Part shown: in pieces, positions 27,086-36,571 of the stretch
How positions within the stretch are numbered: the first letter of the stretch is position 1
How the letters are laid out: every line of letters begins with the position of its first letter
Origin: Qipengyuania soli
GTDB lineage: Bacteria > Pseudomonadota > Alphaproteobacteria > Sphingomonadales > Sphingomonadaceae
DNA: 64,000 bases
NCBI RefSeq assembly: GCF_015529805.1
Contig: NZ_CP064654.1
Location: forward strand, 2,480,001-2,544,000
Direction: 5' to 3'
Made by a program: the position numbers and the translations under genes
The notes under the pieces: generated by a model
What the model saw: the letters and a program-made list of their open reading frames with translations, nothing else
Told to the model about the DNA's origin: nothing
Database searches by the model: none

Positions 27086-28216
27086 ATGTCCCAGCGGCCC
27101 ACCCCCCTTATCGCGCTTCTCATTGCTGCCACAAGCCTTGCTTCCTGCGGTTCGTCGGGTCCCGCCGAATTGCCGCCGCTCAGCGAAGAGGCGCTCGCAG
27201 CGGTGACGCAGGATGCCGGTGCACCCAAGGATCAACTGGCCCGTCAGGTGGACGAAGTCTTCACCGGCGAAGGCGTCGGCGAGACGCGAGCGCTGGTGGT
27301 CATGCATGGCGGCAAGATCGCTGCCGAGCGCTATGCCGAGGGCTACGACAAGGACACTCGCTTCGTCAGCTGGTCGATGGCCAAGACTGTCACCGCGGTG
27401 ATGATCGGCATGCTTGTGGCCGACGGACAGCTACGGCTCGATGCGCCGGCCCCGGTCCCGCGCTGGCAGCGTCCCGGCGACCCGCGGGCGGAAATCACGC
27501 TGCGCCAACTGCTCCAGATGAGGTCGGGCCTCGAACATACCGAGGCAGGCGATCCGCCGTACGAAAGCGGCGAGGTTCGCATGCTCTTCCTCGACGGTCG
27601 CGACGACATGGCCGACTATGCAACGGCCCAGCCGCTCGAGGCGGAGCCCGGCTCGAAGTTCGAATATTCGTCCAACACCACCGTCATTCTTGCCGACATC
27701 GCCGCACGCGCACTGACGAGCAGCAAGGATCCCGAAACCCGCCGCAAGGCTGTGGCCGACTTCCTCCATTCCCGCCTGTTCGGACCACTCGGCATGACCT
27801 CTGCAGTGCTGGAGTTCGACGCTTCGGGCACGTTGATCGGCGGCAGCCTGATCCATGCAACGGCACGCGACTGGGCCAAGTTCGGCGAAATGTTGCGCAA
27901 CAAGGGTTCGTATCGCGGCGAACAACTGGTCCCGCGCGCCTGGGTCGAGGAAATGGTCAAGCCCAGCCCGAAGTCGCCGCATTACGGCCTGCAAACCTGG
28001 CTCAACCGACCATTGCCCAATGGCGAGGAGCACCCGCTCTTCCCCGACCGGGCGCCGCACAGCGCCTTCGCGATGATCGGCCATATGGGCCAGTACGTCT
28101 TCGTGTCGCCGAGCCAGAAACTGACCGTGGTCCGCCTGGGCCATTCGGACGCGCCGCAGCGAAAGGCGATGCTCCAGCAGCTGGCCGACGTGATCGACCT
28201 CTACCCCGCCAGCTAG
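27086..28216 (+). CDS. Serine hydrolase, beta-lactamase class C family, lipoprotein
   Basis: 376 residues. A signal peptide with lipobox LASC makes Cys21 a likely lipid-anchor site. The catalytic SxxK tetrad is SMAK at 97-100, the tyrosine motif is EYSSN in FEYSSNTTVI, and the third motif region is near HMGQYVF towards the C-terminus. Members include esterases, D-amino-acid amidases and peptidases; true beta-lactamase activity is unlikely to be the default role. The 3' end overlaps the convergent phzF-like gene by 4 bases. Confidence 0.88.
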   Translation: MSQRPTPLIALLIAATSLASCGSSGPAELPPLSEEALAAVTQDAGAPKDQLARQVDEVFTGEGVGETRALVVMHGGKIAAERYAEGYDKDTRFVSWSMAKTVTAVMIGMLVADGQLRLDAPAPVPRWQRPGDPRAEITLRQLLQMRSGLEHTEAGDPPYESGEVRMLFLDGRDDMADYATAQPLEAEPGSKFEYSSNTTVILADIAARALTSSKDPETRRKAVADFLHSRLFGPLGMTSAVLEFDASGTLIGGSLIHATARDWAKFGEMLRNKGSYRGEQLVPRAWVEEMVKPSPKSPHYGLQTWLNRPLPNGEEHPLFPDRAPHSAFAMIGHMGQYVFVSPSQKLTVVRLGHSDAPQRKAMLQQLADVIDLYPAS

Positions 28217-29010
28217 GGCAAAAAGAACGTCCCCTCGACCACGGTCACGCAAGGACCGCCAAGCCAGGCCTGGTCACCCACACGCCGACAGGTCAGCGTC
28301 CCGCCCCGGCTGCTCGCCTGGTGCGCCGTAAAACTGTCGCGCCCCAACCGCTCGCTCCAGAAATGGGTCAGCACGGCATGGGCCGATCCGGTCACGCTGT
28401 CCTCGTCCACGCCCCCGCCGGGCACGAAGACGCGACTTACTACATCGGTGGCACTACCGGGCGCAGTGCAGATGAACTGGTCGTTCCCGAGTTTCCCGAG
28501 CCCCCGCAAGTCAGGTGTCAGTGAGCGCACCGTCGCCTCATCCGCGAACAGGAAGACATTGTAGCGGGTATCGTTGCGCCACACCTCGAGCGGATCTGTG
28601 CCGAGCAGGGCGACGGCCTCGTCCCAGCCGCGCGGCGCGGTTTCGATGAGCGGCAGGCCGAGTTCGTAGCCCTCGCCAGCCTTGCGCACTTCGAGAATGC
28701 CCGCATGGCGCGTACGGAAAGTCACGCGGTCGGCTCCGTCCCGCCCGAGCAGGACATGCCCGCTGGCGAGCGTCGCATGGCCGCACAGCCGGACTTCCTC
28801 GGTTGGGGTGAACCAGCGCAATTCCCAGTCCGCCGCACCGCTCGCATCACGGATGACGAAAGCAGTTTCGGCGAACATGTTTTCTTCGGCAATCGCCAGC
28901 AGTGTCGCATCGTCGAGCCATGCTTCGAGTGGCATCACCGCCGCCTGGTTCCCTGCAAAGGGGCGGTCGGCAAAGGCGTCGACGTGCCAGTAGGGCAGTG
29001 CCCGGGTCAT
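28213..29010 (-). CDS. PhzF-family isomerase/epimerase
   Basis: PhzF/DAP-epimerase fold protein, 265 residues. N-terminal HVDAFADRPFAGNQAAV and the catalytic Glu48 in ENMFAETAF are diagnostic; the second half has FVPGGGVDEDSVTGSAHAVL. No other phenazine genes are present, so the name reflects family only. It is translationally coupled (ATGA) behind the CDF transporter. Confidence 0.93.
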   Translation of the reverse strand: MTRALPYWHVDAFADRPFAGNQAAVMPLEAWLDDATLLAIAEENMFAETAFVIRDASGAADWELRWFTPTEEVRLCGHATLASGHVLLGRDGADRVTFRTRHAGILEVRKAGEGYELGLPLIETAPRGWDEAVALLGTDPLEVWRNDTRYNVFLFADEATVRSLTPDLRGLGKLGNDQFICTAPGSATDVVSRVFVPGGGVDEDSVTGSAHAVLTHFWSERLGRDSFTAHQASSRGGTLTCRRVGDQAWLGGPCVTVVEGTFFLP

Positions 29011-29939
29011 GCCTTGTGGTCCCCCAGCTCGGGCAAGAGCTCTTCGGCCGCTGGTCCCTCCTCGTCAATCAAGCCTTCGGGGTCGGGGTGAATGAGCACT
29101 TCGACACCGGGAAATTCCGCTTCGATGCGCGCTTCGATTTCGTCCATGATCTTGTGGACTTCGCGCAAGGGCTTCGATCCGTCCATCGCCGCGTGGAACT
29201 GCACGAAATCGACCGCCCCGGCAGTACGCGTGCGCAAGTCGTGCACCCCGCGGAGTTCGGGATGGCGTGCAAGAACGGCAAGGAATGCCTCACGCTTCTC
29301 GTCCGGCCACTCCTTGTCCATCAGGTGATCGACCGCCTCGCTCGCCGCGTGGAACGCGCCCCATGCCAGCCATGCGGCAATCCCGAGCCCGAAGAGCGGG
29401 TCGGCCATACCGAAGCCCAGGTACTGGTCGATGACCAGCGCGGCGATGACCGAGAGATTGAGGAACAGGTCCGATTCGTAATGGATGTTGTCGGTCTTGA
29501 TCGCGACCGAGTTGGTCTTGCGCACGACATGGCGTTGCCATGCAACTAGGCACAGGGTTGCGAGGATCGCGAAAATGGAAACGCCGATACCCTCTGCCGC
29601 AGCGGTGGTTTCTCCGCCGCTCAACAACCGCTCGACTGCGCGAAACGCAATGCCGAAAGCAGAGATCGAAATCAGCATGACTTGCACGATGGCGGCCAGT
29701 GCCTCCGCCTTGTGATGGCCGAAACGATGGTCCTCGTCGGCGGGCATGGCCGCGATCCACACGCCGATGAGCGTTGCGAGGCTGGCGACGAGGTCGAGCG
29801 CCGAATCGGCCAGGCTCCCCAGCATCGCGGTCGAGCCGGTGCGCCAGGTCGCCCAGGTCTTGAGCGTGACCAGCACCACCGCCATCGCGATGGAGGCGAG
29901 TGCGGCCGAACGGGTCAAGGCGGCGCGATTGTCGCTCAT
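29007..29939 (-). CDS. Cation diffusion facilitator (Zn/Fe/Mn efflux)
   Basis: 310 residues with six predicted membrane helices and a C-terminal cytoplasmic metal-sensing domain. The metal-site pattern is visible as LADSALDLVASL (DxxxD, TM2) and a His/Asp pair in TM5 (SVIAALVIDQ); DHRFGHHKAEALAA is the usual cytoplasmic loop. The DxxxD pair with a hydrophobic TM5 partner is found in FieF-like proteins, but metal choice cannot be fixed. The ATG at 29939 overlaps the pdxH stop (ATGA) and is preferred over a longer open frame. Confidence 0.92.
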   Translation of the reverse strand: MSDNRAALTRSAALASIAMAVVLVTLKTWATWRTGSTAMLGSLADSALDLVASLATLIGVWIAAMPADEDHRFGHHKAEALAAIVQVMLISISAFGIAFRAVERLLSGGETTAAAEGIGVSIFAILATLCLVAWQRHVVRKTNSVAIKTDNIHYESDLFLNLSVIAALVIDQYLGFGMADPLFGLGIAAWLAWGAFHAASEAVDHLMDKEWPDEKREAFLAVLARHPELRGVHDLRTRTAGAVDFVQFHAAMDGSKPLREVHKIMDEIEARIEAEFPGVEVLIHPDPEGLIDEEGPAAEELLPELGDHKA

Positions 29940-30562
29940 GGATAAAGCAGCGTGTTCGACCACGCCTCCTTCTCATCATGGCGAGTGAAGAGGCGCCTGT
30001 CGTGCAGTCGGAACTCGCGGTCGCGCCAGAATTCCATCCGCCGCGGGCTCAGGCGGAAGCCCGTCCAGTGCGGCGGGCGAGGTATGTCGCCTTCCGGAAA
30101 GCGGTCCTCAAGCGCAGCAACGCGGTCGAGATAGACCTGGCGGGCGGGCAAGGGCCGCGACTGGTCGGATGCCGCAGAGCCGATCTGCGAGACGCGCGGC
30201 CGCGAGTGAAAATAGGCATCAGCCTCCGCCTCGCTCACTTCGGTCAGCGGGCCTTCGATGCGAATCTGGCGGCGCAGGCTCTTCCAGTGGAACAACAGCG
30301 CGGCGCGCATGTTGGCGCGGATCTGCTCACCCTTGCGACTTTCGGCGTTGGTGTAGAAAACGAAGCCGTCGTGGCCGTGGCCTTTGAGGAGCACCATCCG
30401 CACCGACGGAAATCCTTCGGGCGATGCGGTGGCCAGCGCCATCGCATTGGCATCGTTCGGTTCGCTCGCCTTGGCCTCGCCAAACCACACCTCGAACAGG
30501 GCGAAGGGATCGGTTTCGGGGATCGCGCTTTCATGGTCCATGACGAGATGCCCTAACGCCAT
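29936..30562 (-). CDS. pdxH: Pyridoxamine 5'-phosphate oxidase
   Basis: FMN oxidase that makes PLP from PNP/PMP. About 208 residues. Signatures: AMALATASPEGFPSVRMVLLKG, FYTNAESRKGEQIRANMRAA, and the C-terminal WSNTLLYP-like end with RRMEFWRDREFRLHDR. The exact start (30562 or the ATG seven codons later at 30541) is uncertain. First gene of pdxH-CDF-phzF; divergent from the J protein with about 60 bases between them. Confidence 0.96.
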   Translation of the reverse strand: MALGHLVMDHESAIPETDPFALFEVWFGEAKASEPNDANAMALATASPEGFPSVRMVLLKGHGHDGFVFYTNAESRKGEQIRANMRAALLFHWKSLRRQIRIEGPLTEVSEAEADAYFHSRPRVSQIGSAASDQSRPLPARQVYLDRVAALEDRFPEGDIPRPPHWTGFRLSPRRMEFWRDREFRLHDRRLFTRHDEKEAWSNTLLYP

Positions 30563-30623
30563 GTCCCTCAACACGGAAGCACCATGCTTGCGCGCGCGTG
30601 CTGTTACACCTAGCTAACACGCC

Positions 30624-31574
30624 ATGGCCGACCCCTATTCCATCCTTGGCGTTGCGCGGAATGCGACGGAAAAGGACATCAAGAGCGCCTATCGCAAGCT
30701 GGCGAAGGAGCTGCACCCTGACCGCAACACGGACAATCCCAAGGCGGCAGAGCGCTTCTCCGAAGTGACTCGCGCCTACGACCTGCTGTCGGACAAGGAC
30801 AAACGCGCCCGGTTCGACCGTGGCGAAATCGATGCCGACGGAAATCCGGCGAACCCGTTCGCCGGCATGGGCGGCGGATTCGGCGGAGGTGGCGGTGGGC
30901 AACGCGGTTTCCGCGCAGAAGATTTCCAGGGTTTCGGCAATGAGAGCGTGGACCTGGGCGACATTTTCGAAGGCTTATTCGGCGGCGGCGGCGCGCGACG
31001 CGGCGGCAGTCCGTTCGGCAGCGCTGGGCAAAGGCGTCCGCCCCCTCCACCGCGCAAAGGCGCGGACATCGCCTATCGCCTGCGCGTTCCGTTTGTCGAG
31101 GCGGCGACGCTGCAGGATCAGCGAATCACCCTCGCCGACGGCAAGACGATCGACCTCAAGCTGCCCAAGGGTGTCGAAACCGGCACGCAAATGCGCCTCA
31201 AGGGAAAGGGCGAACCCGGCTCCGGCGGAGCTGGCGACGGCCTCGTGACCATCGACATCGACAAGCATCGCTTGTTCAAGCGGGATGGCAACGACGTGCG
31301 CTGCGACCTTCCGATCACACTCGACGAGGCGCTCAATGGCGGGAAGATTCGCGTACCGACTGTCGACGGGCCGGTGATGATGACCGTCAAGCCGGGTACC
31401 CATGGCGGGACTGTCCTGCGCCTCAAGGGGAAGGGCTTCAGCCGCAAGGATGGCACGCGCGGAGACCAGCTGGTCACGCTGGAAATCCAGCTGCCTGAAA
31501 ATCTCGATGAACTTGCCAAGCGGCTCGAGGGGTGGAAGGACGAAGGGAACCCGAGGGCAGACCTGGGAGCCTGA
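30624..31574 (+). CDS. DnaJ-class co-chaperone (type II, CbpA-like)
   Basis: 316 residues. The N-terminal J domain carries HPD at 31-33, which stimulates Hsp70 (DnaK). A Gly/Phe-rich linker (about 75-140, GGGFGGGGGG) follows, then two beta-barrel substrate-binding domains. There is no CxxCxGxG zinc region, so it is type II (CbpA/DnaJ-2), not the canonical DnaJ next to dnaK. The following gene starts with TTG 4 bases after the stop. Confidence 0.93.
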   Translation: MADPYSILGVARNATEKDIKSAYRKLAKELHPDRNTDNPKAAERFSEVTRAYDLLSDKDKRARFDRGEIDADGNPANPFAGMGGGFGGGGGGQRGFRAEDFQGFGNESVDLGDIFEGLFGGGGARRGGSPFGSAGQRRPPPPPRKGADIAYRLRVPFVEAATLQDQRITLADGKTIDLKLPKGVETGTQMRLKGKGEPGSGGAGDGLVTIDIDKHRLFKRDGNDVRCDLPITLDEALNGGKIRVPTVDGPVMMTVKPGTHGGTVLRLKGKGFSRKDGTRGDQLVTLEIQLPENLDELAKRLEGWKDEGNPRADLGA

Positions 31575-31578
31575 CCGT

Positions 31579-32607
31579 TTGACCAAGCACGAACTCCCGG
31601 CACCGGCAGAGCGGGAAATCCATTCGCTCTCGCCAGAGGCGCGCAGGGAAGAGGCGCGGCACCTTCGCGGGCGGATCGAGTACCACGTCGGTCCCGGGAC
31701 GCGGGCCTGGAATGTGGCCAAACGCACCATCGTCGGCACTTACAACGACGGTTTCATCCACGCGGGCAATCTTGCCTACCTCGCCATGCTGGCGATCTTT
31801 CCGTTCTTCATCCTCGGCGCCGCGATCTTCTCGCTGTTCGGGGAAGAGGCGGAGCGAGCGGCCATGATCAATGCCGTGCTGTTCGCCCTGCCGCCCGTCG
31901 TCGGCAATGTCATCGAACCGGTCGCACGCGACGTGATCTCCGCGCGCAGCGGTTGGCTGCTGTGGGCGGGCGCGCTCGTGGCCCTGTGGACCGTCGGCAG
32001 CCTTGTCGAAACCATTCGCGACATCTTGCGCCGGGCCTATGGCACCCACCCGACCCATGCCTTCTGGAAATACCGCCTGTTCTCTTCGGGCGTGATCCTG
32101 GCGGCCGTGATGCTTCTGATGCTGTCGCTCATCGCGCAGGTTGTGATCGGCACGGCGCAGGAAGTGATCGAAGCCTACTTCCCGCAATTGGTCGACCATG
32201 TTTCCGACCTGCGGCTGACACGCATAGTTCCGGCACTCGGCCTGTTCGGCTCGCTCTACCTGATCTTCTACACGCTGACCCCGTCGAAATACCGCAGGCG
32301 TCGCTATCCCAAATGGCCCGGCGTTTTGCTGACCACCTTGTGGTGGATCGCCGTCACCACGGGCCTGCCGCCGGTATTGCGCCTCTTTTTCGCTTACGAT
32401 CTTACCTACGGCGGGCTGGCGGGCGTGATGATCGCGCTGTTCTTTTTCTGGCTTGTCGGGCTCGGTGTGGTTATCGGCGCGGAACTCAACGCGGCCCTGG
32501 CCGAAACGCCCGAGGAAGAGATGAACTTCGTCGGGCAGGCGGATGATCGCCGCCGCGCCGCGCTGAAACGTGAAATCGAGGAGGAAGATACGGCATGGTC
32601 GGACTGA
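31579..32607 (+). CDS. YihY/BrkB family membrane protein
   Basis: 342 residues with six hydrophobic helices in the YihY (formerly 'ribonuclease BN') family: GNLAYLAMLAIFPFFILGAA, then a GWLLWAGALVALWTVGSLVE helix, then LTYGGLAGVMIALFFFWLVG near the end. The frame opens inside dnaJ, so the start must be internal; TTG at 31579 fits, with GGAG 9 bases upstream. The function is unknown; the old RNase claim is not supported for this family. It overlaps fabI by 13 bases. Confidence 0.85.
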   Translation: MTKHELPAPAEREIHSLSPEARREEARHLRGRIEYHVGPGTRAWNVAKRTIVGTYNDGFIHAGNLAYLAMLAIFPFFILGAAIFSLFGEEAERAAMINAVLFALPPVVGNVIEPVARDVISARSGWLLWAGALVALWTVGSLVETIRDILRRAYGTHPTHAFWKYRLFSSGVILAAVMLLMLSLIAQVVIGTAQEVIEAYFPQLVDHVSDLRLTRIVPALGLFGSLYLIFYTLTPSKYRRRRYPKWPGVLLTTLWWIAVTTGLPPVLRLFFAYDLTYGGLAGVMIALFFFWLVGLGVVIGAELNAALAETPEEEMNFVGQADDRRRAALKREIEEEDTAWSD

Positions 32608-33404
32608 TGGCAGGCAAGCGTGGCCTGATCATGGGCCTCGCCAACGACAAGTCGCTGGCCTGGGGCATCGCGCAGCAGCTACGCGAGCATGGTGCGGAAC
32701 TCGCATTCTCATTCCAGGGAGAGGCGCTGAAGAAGCGCGTGGCGCCGCTGGCCGAGCAGCTCGGCAGCGATTTCCTGATCGAATGCGACGTGTCCGACAT
32801 GGGCGCGCTCGACGCCGCCTTCGATGCACTCAAGGCGCGGTGGGACACGATCGACTTCGTAGTCCACGCGATCGGCTTTTCCGACAAGAACGAATTGCGC
32901 GGGAAGTATGTCGACACCAGTCTCGACAACTTCCTGATGACGATGAACATTTCGGCCTACTCGCTCGTGGCCGTTGCCCAGCGCGCGGCGGCGATGATGC
33001 CGAATGGCGGTTCGATCCTGACGCTGACCTATTACGGTGCCGAGAAGGTCATCCCGCATTACAACGTGATGGGCGTTGCCAAGGCGGCACTGGAAACCAG
33101 CGTGAAGTATCTCGCGAACGACCTTGGTCCGCAGAACATCCGCGTCAATGCGATCAGCGCCGGGCCGATCAAGACTCTGGCCGCCAGCGGGATCGGCGAC
33201 TTCCGCTACATCCTCAAATGGAACGAATACAACTCGCCGCTACGTCGCAATGTCACCATCGAGGACGTTGGCGGATCGGGTCTCTATTTCCTGTCGGACC
33301 TGTCATCGGGCGTGACCGGGGAAACGCACCACGTGGATGCCGGCTATCACGTTGTCGGCATGAAGCAGGAAGACGCGCCCGATATCGCGCTCGACAAGGG
33401 CTGA
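32595..33404 (+). CDS. fabI: Enoyl-[acyl-carrier-protein] reductase (NADH)
   Basis: Last reductive step of fatty-acid elongation. 269 residues; N-terminal MAGKRGLIMGLANDKSLAWG is the FabI form of the NADH-binding loop, and the catalytic Tyr/Lys pair lies in TYYGAEKVIPHYNVMGVAKA. The ATG at 32595 is set by GAGGAAG about 9 bases upstream and overlaps the YihY gene; a second ATG at 32607 (TGATG) is possible. Target class of triclosan and isoniazid-like inhibitors. Confidence 0.97.
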   Translation: MVGLMAGKRGLIMGLANDKSLAWGIAQQLREHGAELAFSFQGEALKKRVAPLAEQLGSDFLIECDVSDMGALDAAFDALKARWDTIDFVVHAIGFSDKNELRGKYVDTSLDNFLMTMNISAYSLVAVAQRAAAMMPNGGSILTLTYYGAEKVIPHYNVMGVAKAALETSVKYLANDLGPQNIRVNAISAGPIKTLAASGIGDFRYILKWNEYNSPLRRNVTIEDVGGSGLYFLSDLSSGVTGETHHVDAGYHVVGMKQEDAPDIALDKG

Positions 33405-33413
33405 TCCCTAGGA

Positions 33414-34679
33414 TCAGGCAACGTCCGGCCAGATGCCGCGCGTGTCGTAGACCGCCTTGTTGGCACGTTCCTCGGGCGGGATGACCTTGAAGACATCGTG
33501 ATCGACGAGCGGGATCAGCACGCCGCATTCTTCGAGCGCGGTGTCGATGTCGACCAGTTCCGCACCCGTGCCCTCGAATTCCTTCGGCAGTTCCCCAGCA
33601 TAGGGTTCGACGACCTGTACCCTTCCGCCGAATTCGCGCGCGAGCGAGGCGGCGACATAGCGTGCCGGTGACTCGCGGAAGTCGTCGATGTTCGCCTTGA
33701 AGGCGAGACCGAGGCAGGCGATCTTCGCGCCGGGGTTGACCTCGACCAGTGCCTTCGCGCGGGCGAGCACATGATGCATCTTGGCATCGTTGGTCTCGCG
33801 CGCCTGGCGGATGATCTTCGCTTCTTCGGGAGCGCCGTGGACGATGAACCACGGATCGACCGCAATGCAGTGTCCGCCCACACCGGGTCCCGGGGTGAGG
33901 ATGTTCACCCGCGGGTGACGGTTGGCGAGGCGAATGACTTCCCACACGTCGAGCCCCTGCCGGTCGGCAATCATCGAAAGCTCGTTCGCAAAGGCGATGT
34001 TCACGTCGCGGAAGGCGTTCTCGACCAGCTTGGTCATCTCCGCACTGCGCGCATCGGTCGTGACGCATTCGCCCTTCACGAAGCGTTTGTAGAAGGCGAG
34101 CGCCTTTCTCGCACAGCGCGGGGTGATGCCTCCGATCGAGCGGTCGTTATGCGTCAGCTCCTCGAGGATTTTGCCGGGCAGGACGCGCTCCGGGCAATAG
34201 GCGAGGCTCACATCGGGCTGGCCGTCGGTAAGTCCGGGCATGGCGAGGTCGGGGCGTGCCGCCGCGATTGCGTCGCGCATCGCTTCGGTCGTGCCGACGG
34301 GCGAGGTCGACTCGAGGATCACCGTATCGCCCTTCTTGAGGACGCTGGCGACTTTCTCCGCCGCGGCCATGACATAGCTCGTGTCGGGAGTGTGGTTCCC
34401 GTCCTTGGCGAAGGGAGTCGGTACAGCGATCACGAACACGTCGGCTGGCGAAATCTCGGTCGAGGCACGCAGCAGCCCGCGCTGGACCACCGCCTGGACC
34501 AGCCCATCGAGATCGACCTCCTCGATATGGATTTCGCCGCGGTTGATCGTCTCGACGACGCGCTCCGACACGTCGACGCCGAGCACGGGGCAACCCGCTC
34601 GGGCAATGATCGCTGCCGTGGGAAGACCGATATAGCCGAGGCCGATAACGCAGACGTCGGGCTTGGTGTCACCGCGCAT
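33414..34679 (-). CDS. wecC: UDP-N-acetyl-D-mannosamine dehydrogenase
   Basis: Oxidises UDP-ManNAc to UDP-ManNAcA with NAD+. 421 residues of the UDP-sugar dehydrogenase family: VIGLGYIGLPTA at 11-22 (Rossmann loop), ESTSPVGTTE, YCPERVLPGKILEEL (the PGK form typical of WecC), and the catalytic Cys in VNILTPGPGVGGHCIAVDPWF. Follows wecB by 73 bases on the same strand; together they make UDP-ManNAcA for a surface polysaccharide. No glycosyltransferase or polymerase genes adjoin, so the end product is unknown. Confidence 0.95.
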   Translation of the reverse strand: MRGDTKPDVCVIGLGYIGLPTAAIIARAGCPVLGVDVSERVVETINRGEIHIEEVDLDGLVQAVVQRGLLRASTEISPADVFVIAVPTPFAKDGNHTPDTSYVMAAAEKVASVLKKGDTVILESTSPVGTTEAMRDAIAAARPDLAMPGLTDGQPDVSLAYCPERVLPGKILEELTHNDRSIGGITPRCARKALAFYKRFVKGECVTTDARSAEMTKLVENAFRDVNIAFANELSMIADRQGLDVWEVIRLANRHPRVNILTPGPGVGGHCIAVDPWFIVHGAPEEAKIIRQARETNDAKMHHVLARAKALVEVNPGAKIACLGLAFKANIDDFRESPARYVAASLAREFGGRVQVVEPYAGELPKEFEGTGAELVDIDTALEECGVLIPLVDHDVFKVIPPEERANKAVYDTRGIWPDVA

Positions 34680-34752
34680 GAAATTCGTGTCCCTGAAACC
34701 GTTTCGCGCAGGCTCTAGCGCCTGTCGGTAAATTTAACAGTAACGCTATCGA

Positions 34753-35874
34753 TCAACCGGCAAGCAGGTCGCAAATCCGCTGCGCAGAGTGGCCATCGCC
34801 GAACGGATTGTGGGCCCGTGCCATGGCTGCATAGGCTTGCTCGTCGTCGAGCAGGCGGAAAGTCTCGCGCACGATGGTGTCCGCATCGGTCCCGACCAGC
34901 TTGGCGGTTCCGGCTGCGACACCCTCTGGCCGCTCGGTGGTCTCGCGCATCACCAGTACCGGCTTGCCAAGTGCAGGTGCCTCTTCCTGCACACCGCCGC
35001 TGTCGGTCAGCATGAGGTGCGCGATGTCCAGCAGCCGGGCGAAGTGCGGGTAGTCGAGGGGTTCGATCAGGGCGACATTGTCGAGACCGGCGAGTTCGGC
35101 GTTCATGACTTGCCTGACGTTGGGATTGAGGTGCACCGGAAAAATAACCGCAACGTCATCTCTGGATGCGATTTGTCTAACCGCATTGGCGATATTCTGC
35201 ATTCCTTCGCCAAAGTTCTCGCGGCGGTGGCTGGTCATGCCAATGATGCGTTTGCCGGCAAACCGATGCTCCAGTTCGGCCAAGCCTTGCGCAAGATGAG
35301 GTTCGCGCGTCACCTTCTCGCTGACCCAGTGAAGCGCATCGATGACCGTATTGCCGGTTACGTGGACAGTCGCCGGATCGACGTTCTCGCGCAGCAAGGC
35401 ATCCCGAGCCGTCTCGGTAGGGGCGCAATGCAGCGCCGCGAAGGTCCCGACGACGCGCCGATTCACCTCTTCGGGCCACGGATGATGGATGTCGCCGCTG
35501 CGCAGCCCTGCTTCCACATGGCATACGGGAATCTTACGGTAATAGGCGGCGATGGCACCGGCCATCACCGTTGTCGTGTCCCCCTGCACCACCACCCAGT
35601 CGGGCTGTTCGGCATCGAGCACCTTGCCGATTTCGACCAAGGCTCGTGCGGTCAGCGCATCGAGCGTCTGGCCCGGCGTCATCAGGTCGAGGTCGTGGTC
35701 CGGGACGATCTCTGCGATCGCTAGCACTTGGTCGAGCATCGCGCGGTGCTGTGCCGAAACGCAGACCCGGCTGTCGAAGCGCGGGTCGGCTTCCAGCGCA
35801 TGGACCAGCGGAAACAGCTTGATGGCCTCGGGGCGGGTCCCGAAAACGGTAAGGATCTTGCGCGGCGCACTCAT
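34753..35874 (-). CDS. wecB: UDP-N-acetylglucosamine 2-epimerase (non-hydrolysing)
   Basis: Converts UDP-GlcNAc to UDP-ManNAc. 373 residues; starts KILTVFGTRPEAIKLFPLV, the family hallmark, with GDTTTVMAGAIAAYYRKIPVCHVEAGLRSG and GMTSHRRENFGEG as further signatures, and TDSGGVQEEAPALGKPVLVMR in the C-terminal Rossmann half. Supplies the substrate of WecC just downstream. Confidence 0.97.
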   Translation of the reverse strand: MSAPRKILTVFGTRPEAIKLFPLVHALEADPRFDSRVCVSAQHRAMLDQVLAIAEIVPDHDLDLMTPGQTLDALTARALVEIGKVLDAEQPDWVVVQGDTTTVMAGAIAAYYRKIPVCHVEAGLRSGDIHHPWPEEVNRRVVGTFAALHCAPTETARDALLRENVDPATVHVTGNTVIDALHWVSEKVTREPHLAQGLAELEHRFAGKRIIGMTSHRRENFGEGMQNIANAVRQIASRDDVAVIFPVHLNPNVRQVMNAELAGLDNVALIEPLDYPHFARLLDIAHLMLTDSGGVQEEAPALGKPVLVMRETTERPEGVAAGTAKLVGTDADTIVRETFRLLDDEQAYAAMARAHNPFGDGHSAQRICDLLAG

Positions 35875-35918
35875 GCGCGCGCTTTAGCCGCAATTGGTTA
35901 ATCGACGATAGACGATGA

Positions 35919-36482
35919 TTAGCCTTCGGGGCTGGGCAGCGGCTCAGCTTCAATGGTGGGCGTCTCGCCCGACCGCTCGCGCTCAAGGCGCTCCATGTAC
36001 TCGCGCTCGATCATCTCGACGCGCTCCTGCTCTTGACGTGCCTCCTCGTCGACGCCCTGCAAGCGTTCGGCACGCGCCTGGTTGACCAGTGCGCTAAAGC
36101 GCACCTCGGACCCCTGCTCCTTGTCGGCATAGGCGTTGGCGATCATTTCCTGGGTGCAGCCGGTGAAGCCGCCGGCGCCCACCGGTGTACAGGACATGGT
36201 GCCGAACTTGCCGACCATTTCCAGCCGCTCGACACGCTGGGCCCAGGCCTGACCTTCCGGACTGTCGGAGAAACGCAGGCGTTCGGGAATCCGGTACCGC
36301 TCCTGCTCGGCCTTGCGAGCACAGACCACGATCTGGTCGCTGGTGCTTTGCGGGCAGACATCGTCGCCATAGACGATGACCATGTTGTAGCTGTCATCCG
36401 GGCTTTCGACGGGCTGCTGCGCCATTGCCGGCGCTGCGGCACCGAGGGCGATGACGGCGATCAGCGGCAGGGACTTCGACAT
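35919..36482 (-). CDS. Secreted unknown protein
   Basis: 187 residues. A clear signal peptide (MSKSLPLIAVIALGAAAPAMAQ) is cleaved after about residue 21. The mature part holds four cysteines (in DVCPQST, VVCARK, MSCTPV, GCTQEM) and ends in a charged, Glu/Arg-rich coiled-coil-like tail (about 135-170) with a Pro-rich end. The ATG at 36482 has AGAGG 6-7 bases upstream; the longer frame from 36575 is not needed. I recall similar proteins in sphingomonads; no function is known. It lies between coq7 and wecB in a co-directional run. Confidence 0.75.
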   Translation of the reverse strand: MSKSLPLIAVIALGAAAPAMAQQPVESPDDSYNMVIVYGDDVCPQSTSDQIVVCARKAEQERYRIPERLRFSDSPEGQAWAQRVERLEMVGKFGTMSCTPVGAGGFTGCTQEMIANAYADKEQGSEVRFSALVNQARAERLQGVDEEARQEQERVEMIEREYMERLERERSGETPTIEAEPLPSPEG

Positions 36483-36571
36483 GGTAACCTCTCGAAACTC
36501 TATCGGGCGGCATCTGGCGCCTTGCCCGGTGAACTCTCCATGAAGCGCGCAAAGGCGCTCCGGCGTTCCCG

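Noticed and set aside
28213-29010. Phenazine biosynthesis locus
   Set aside because: PhzF-like proteins are common without phenazine genes, and no phzA-E or phzG is present.
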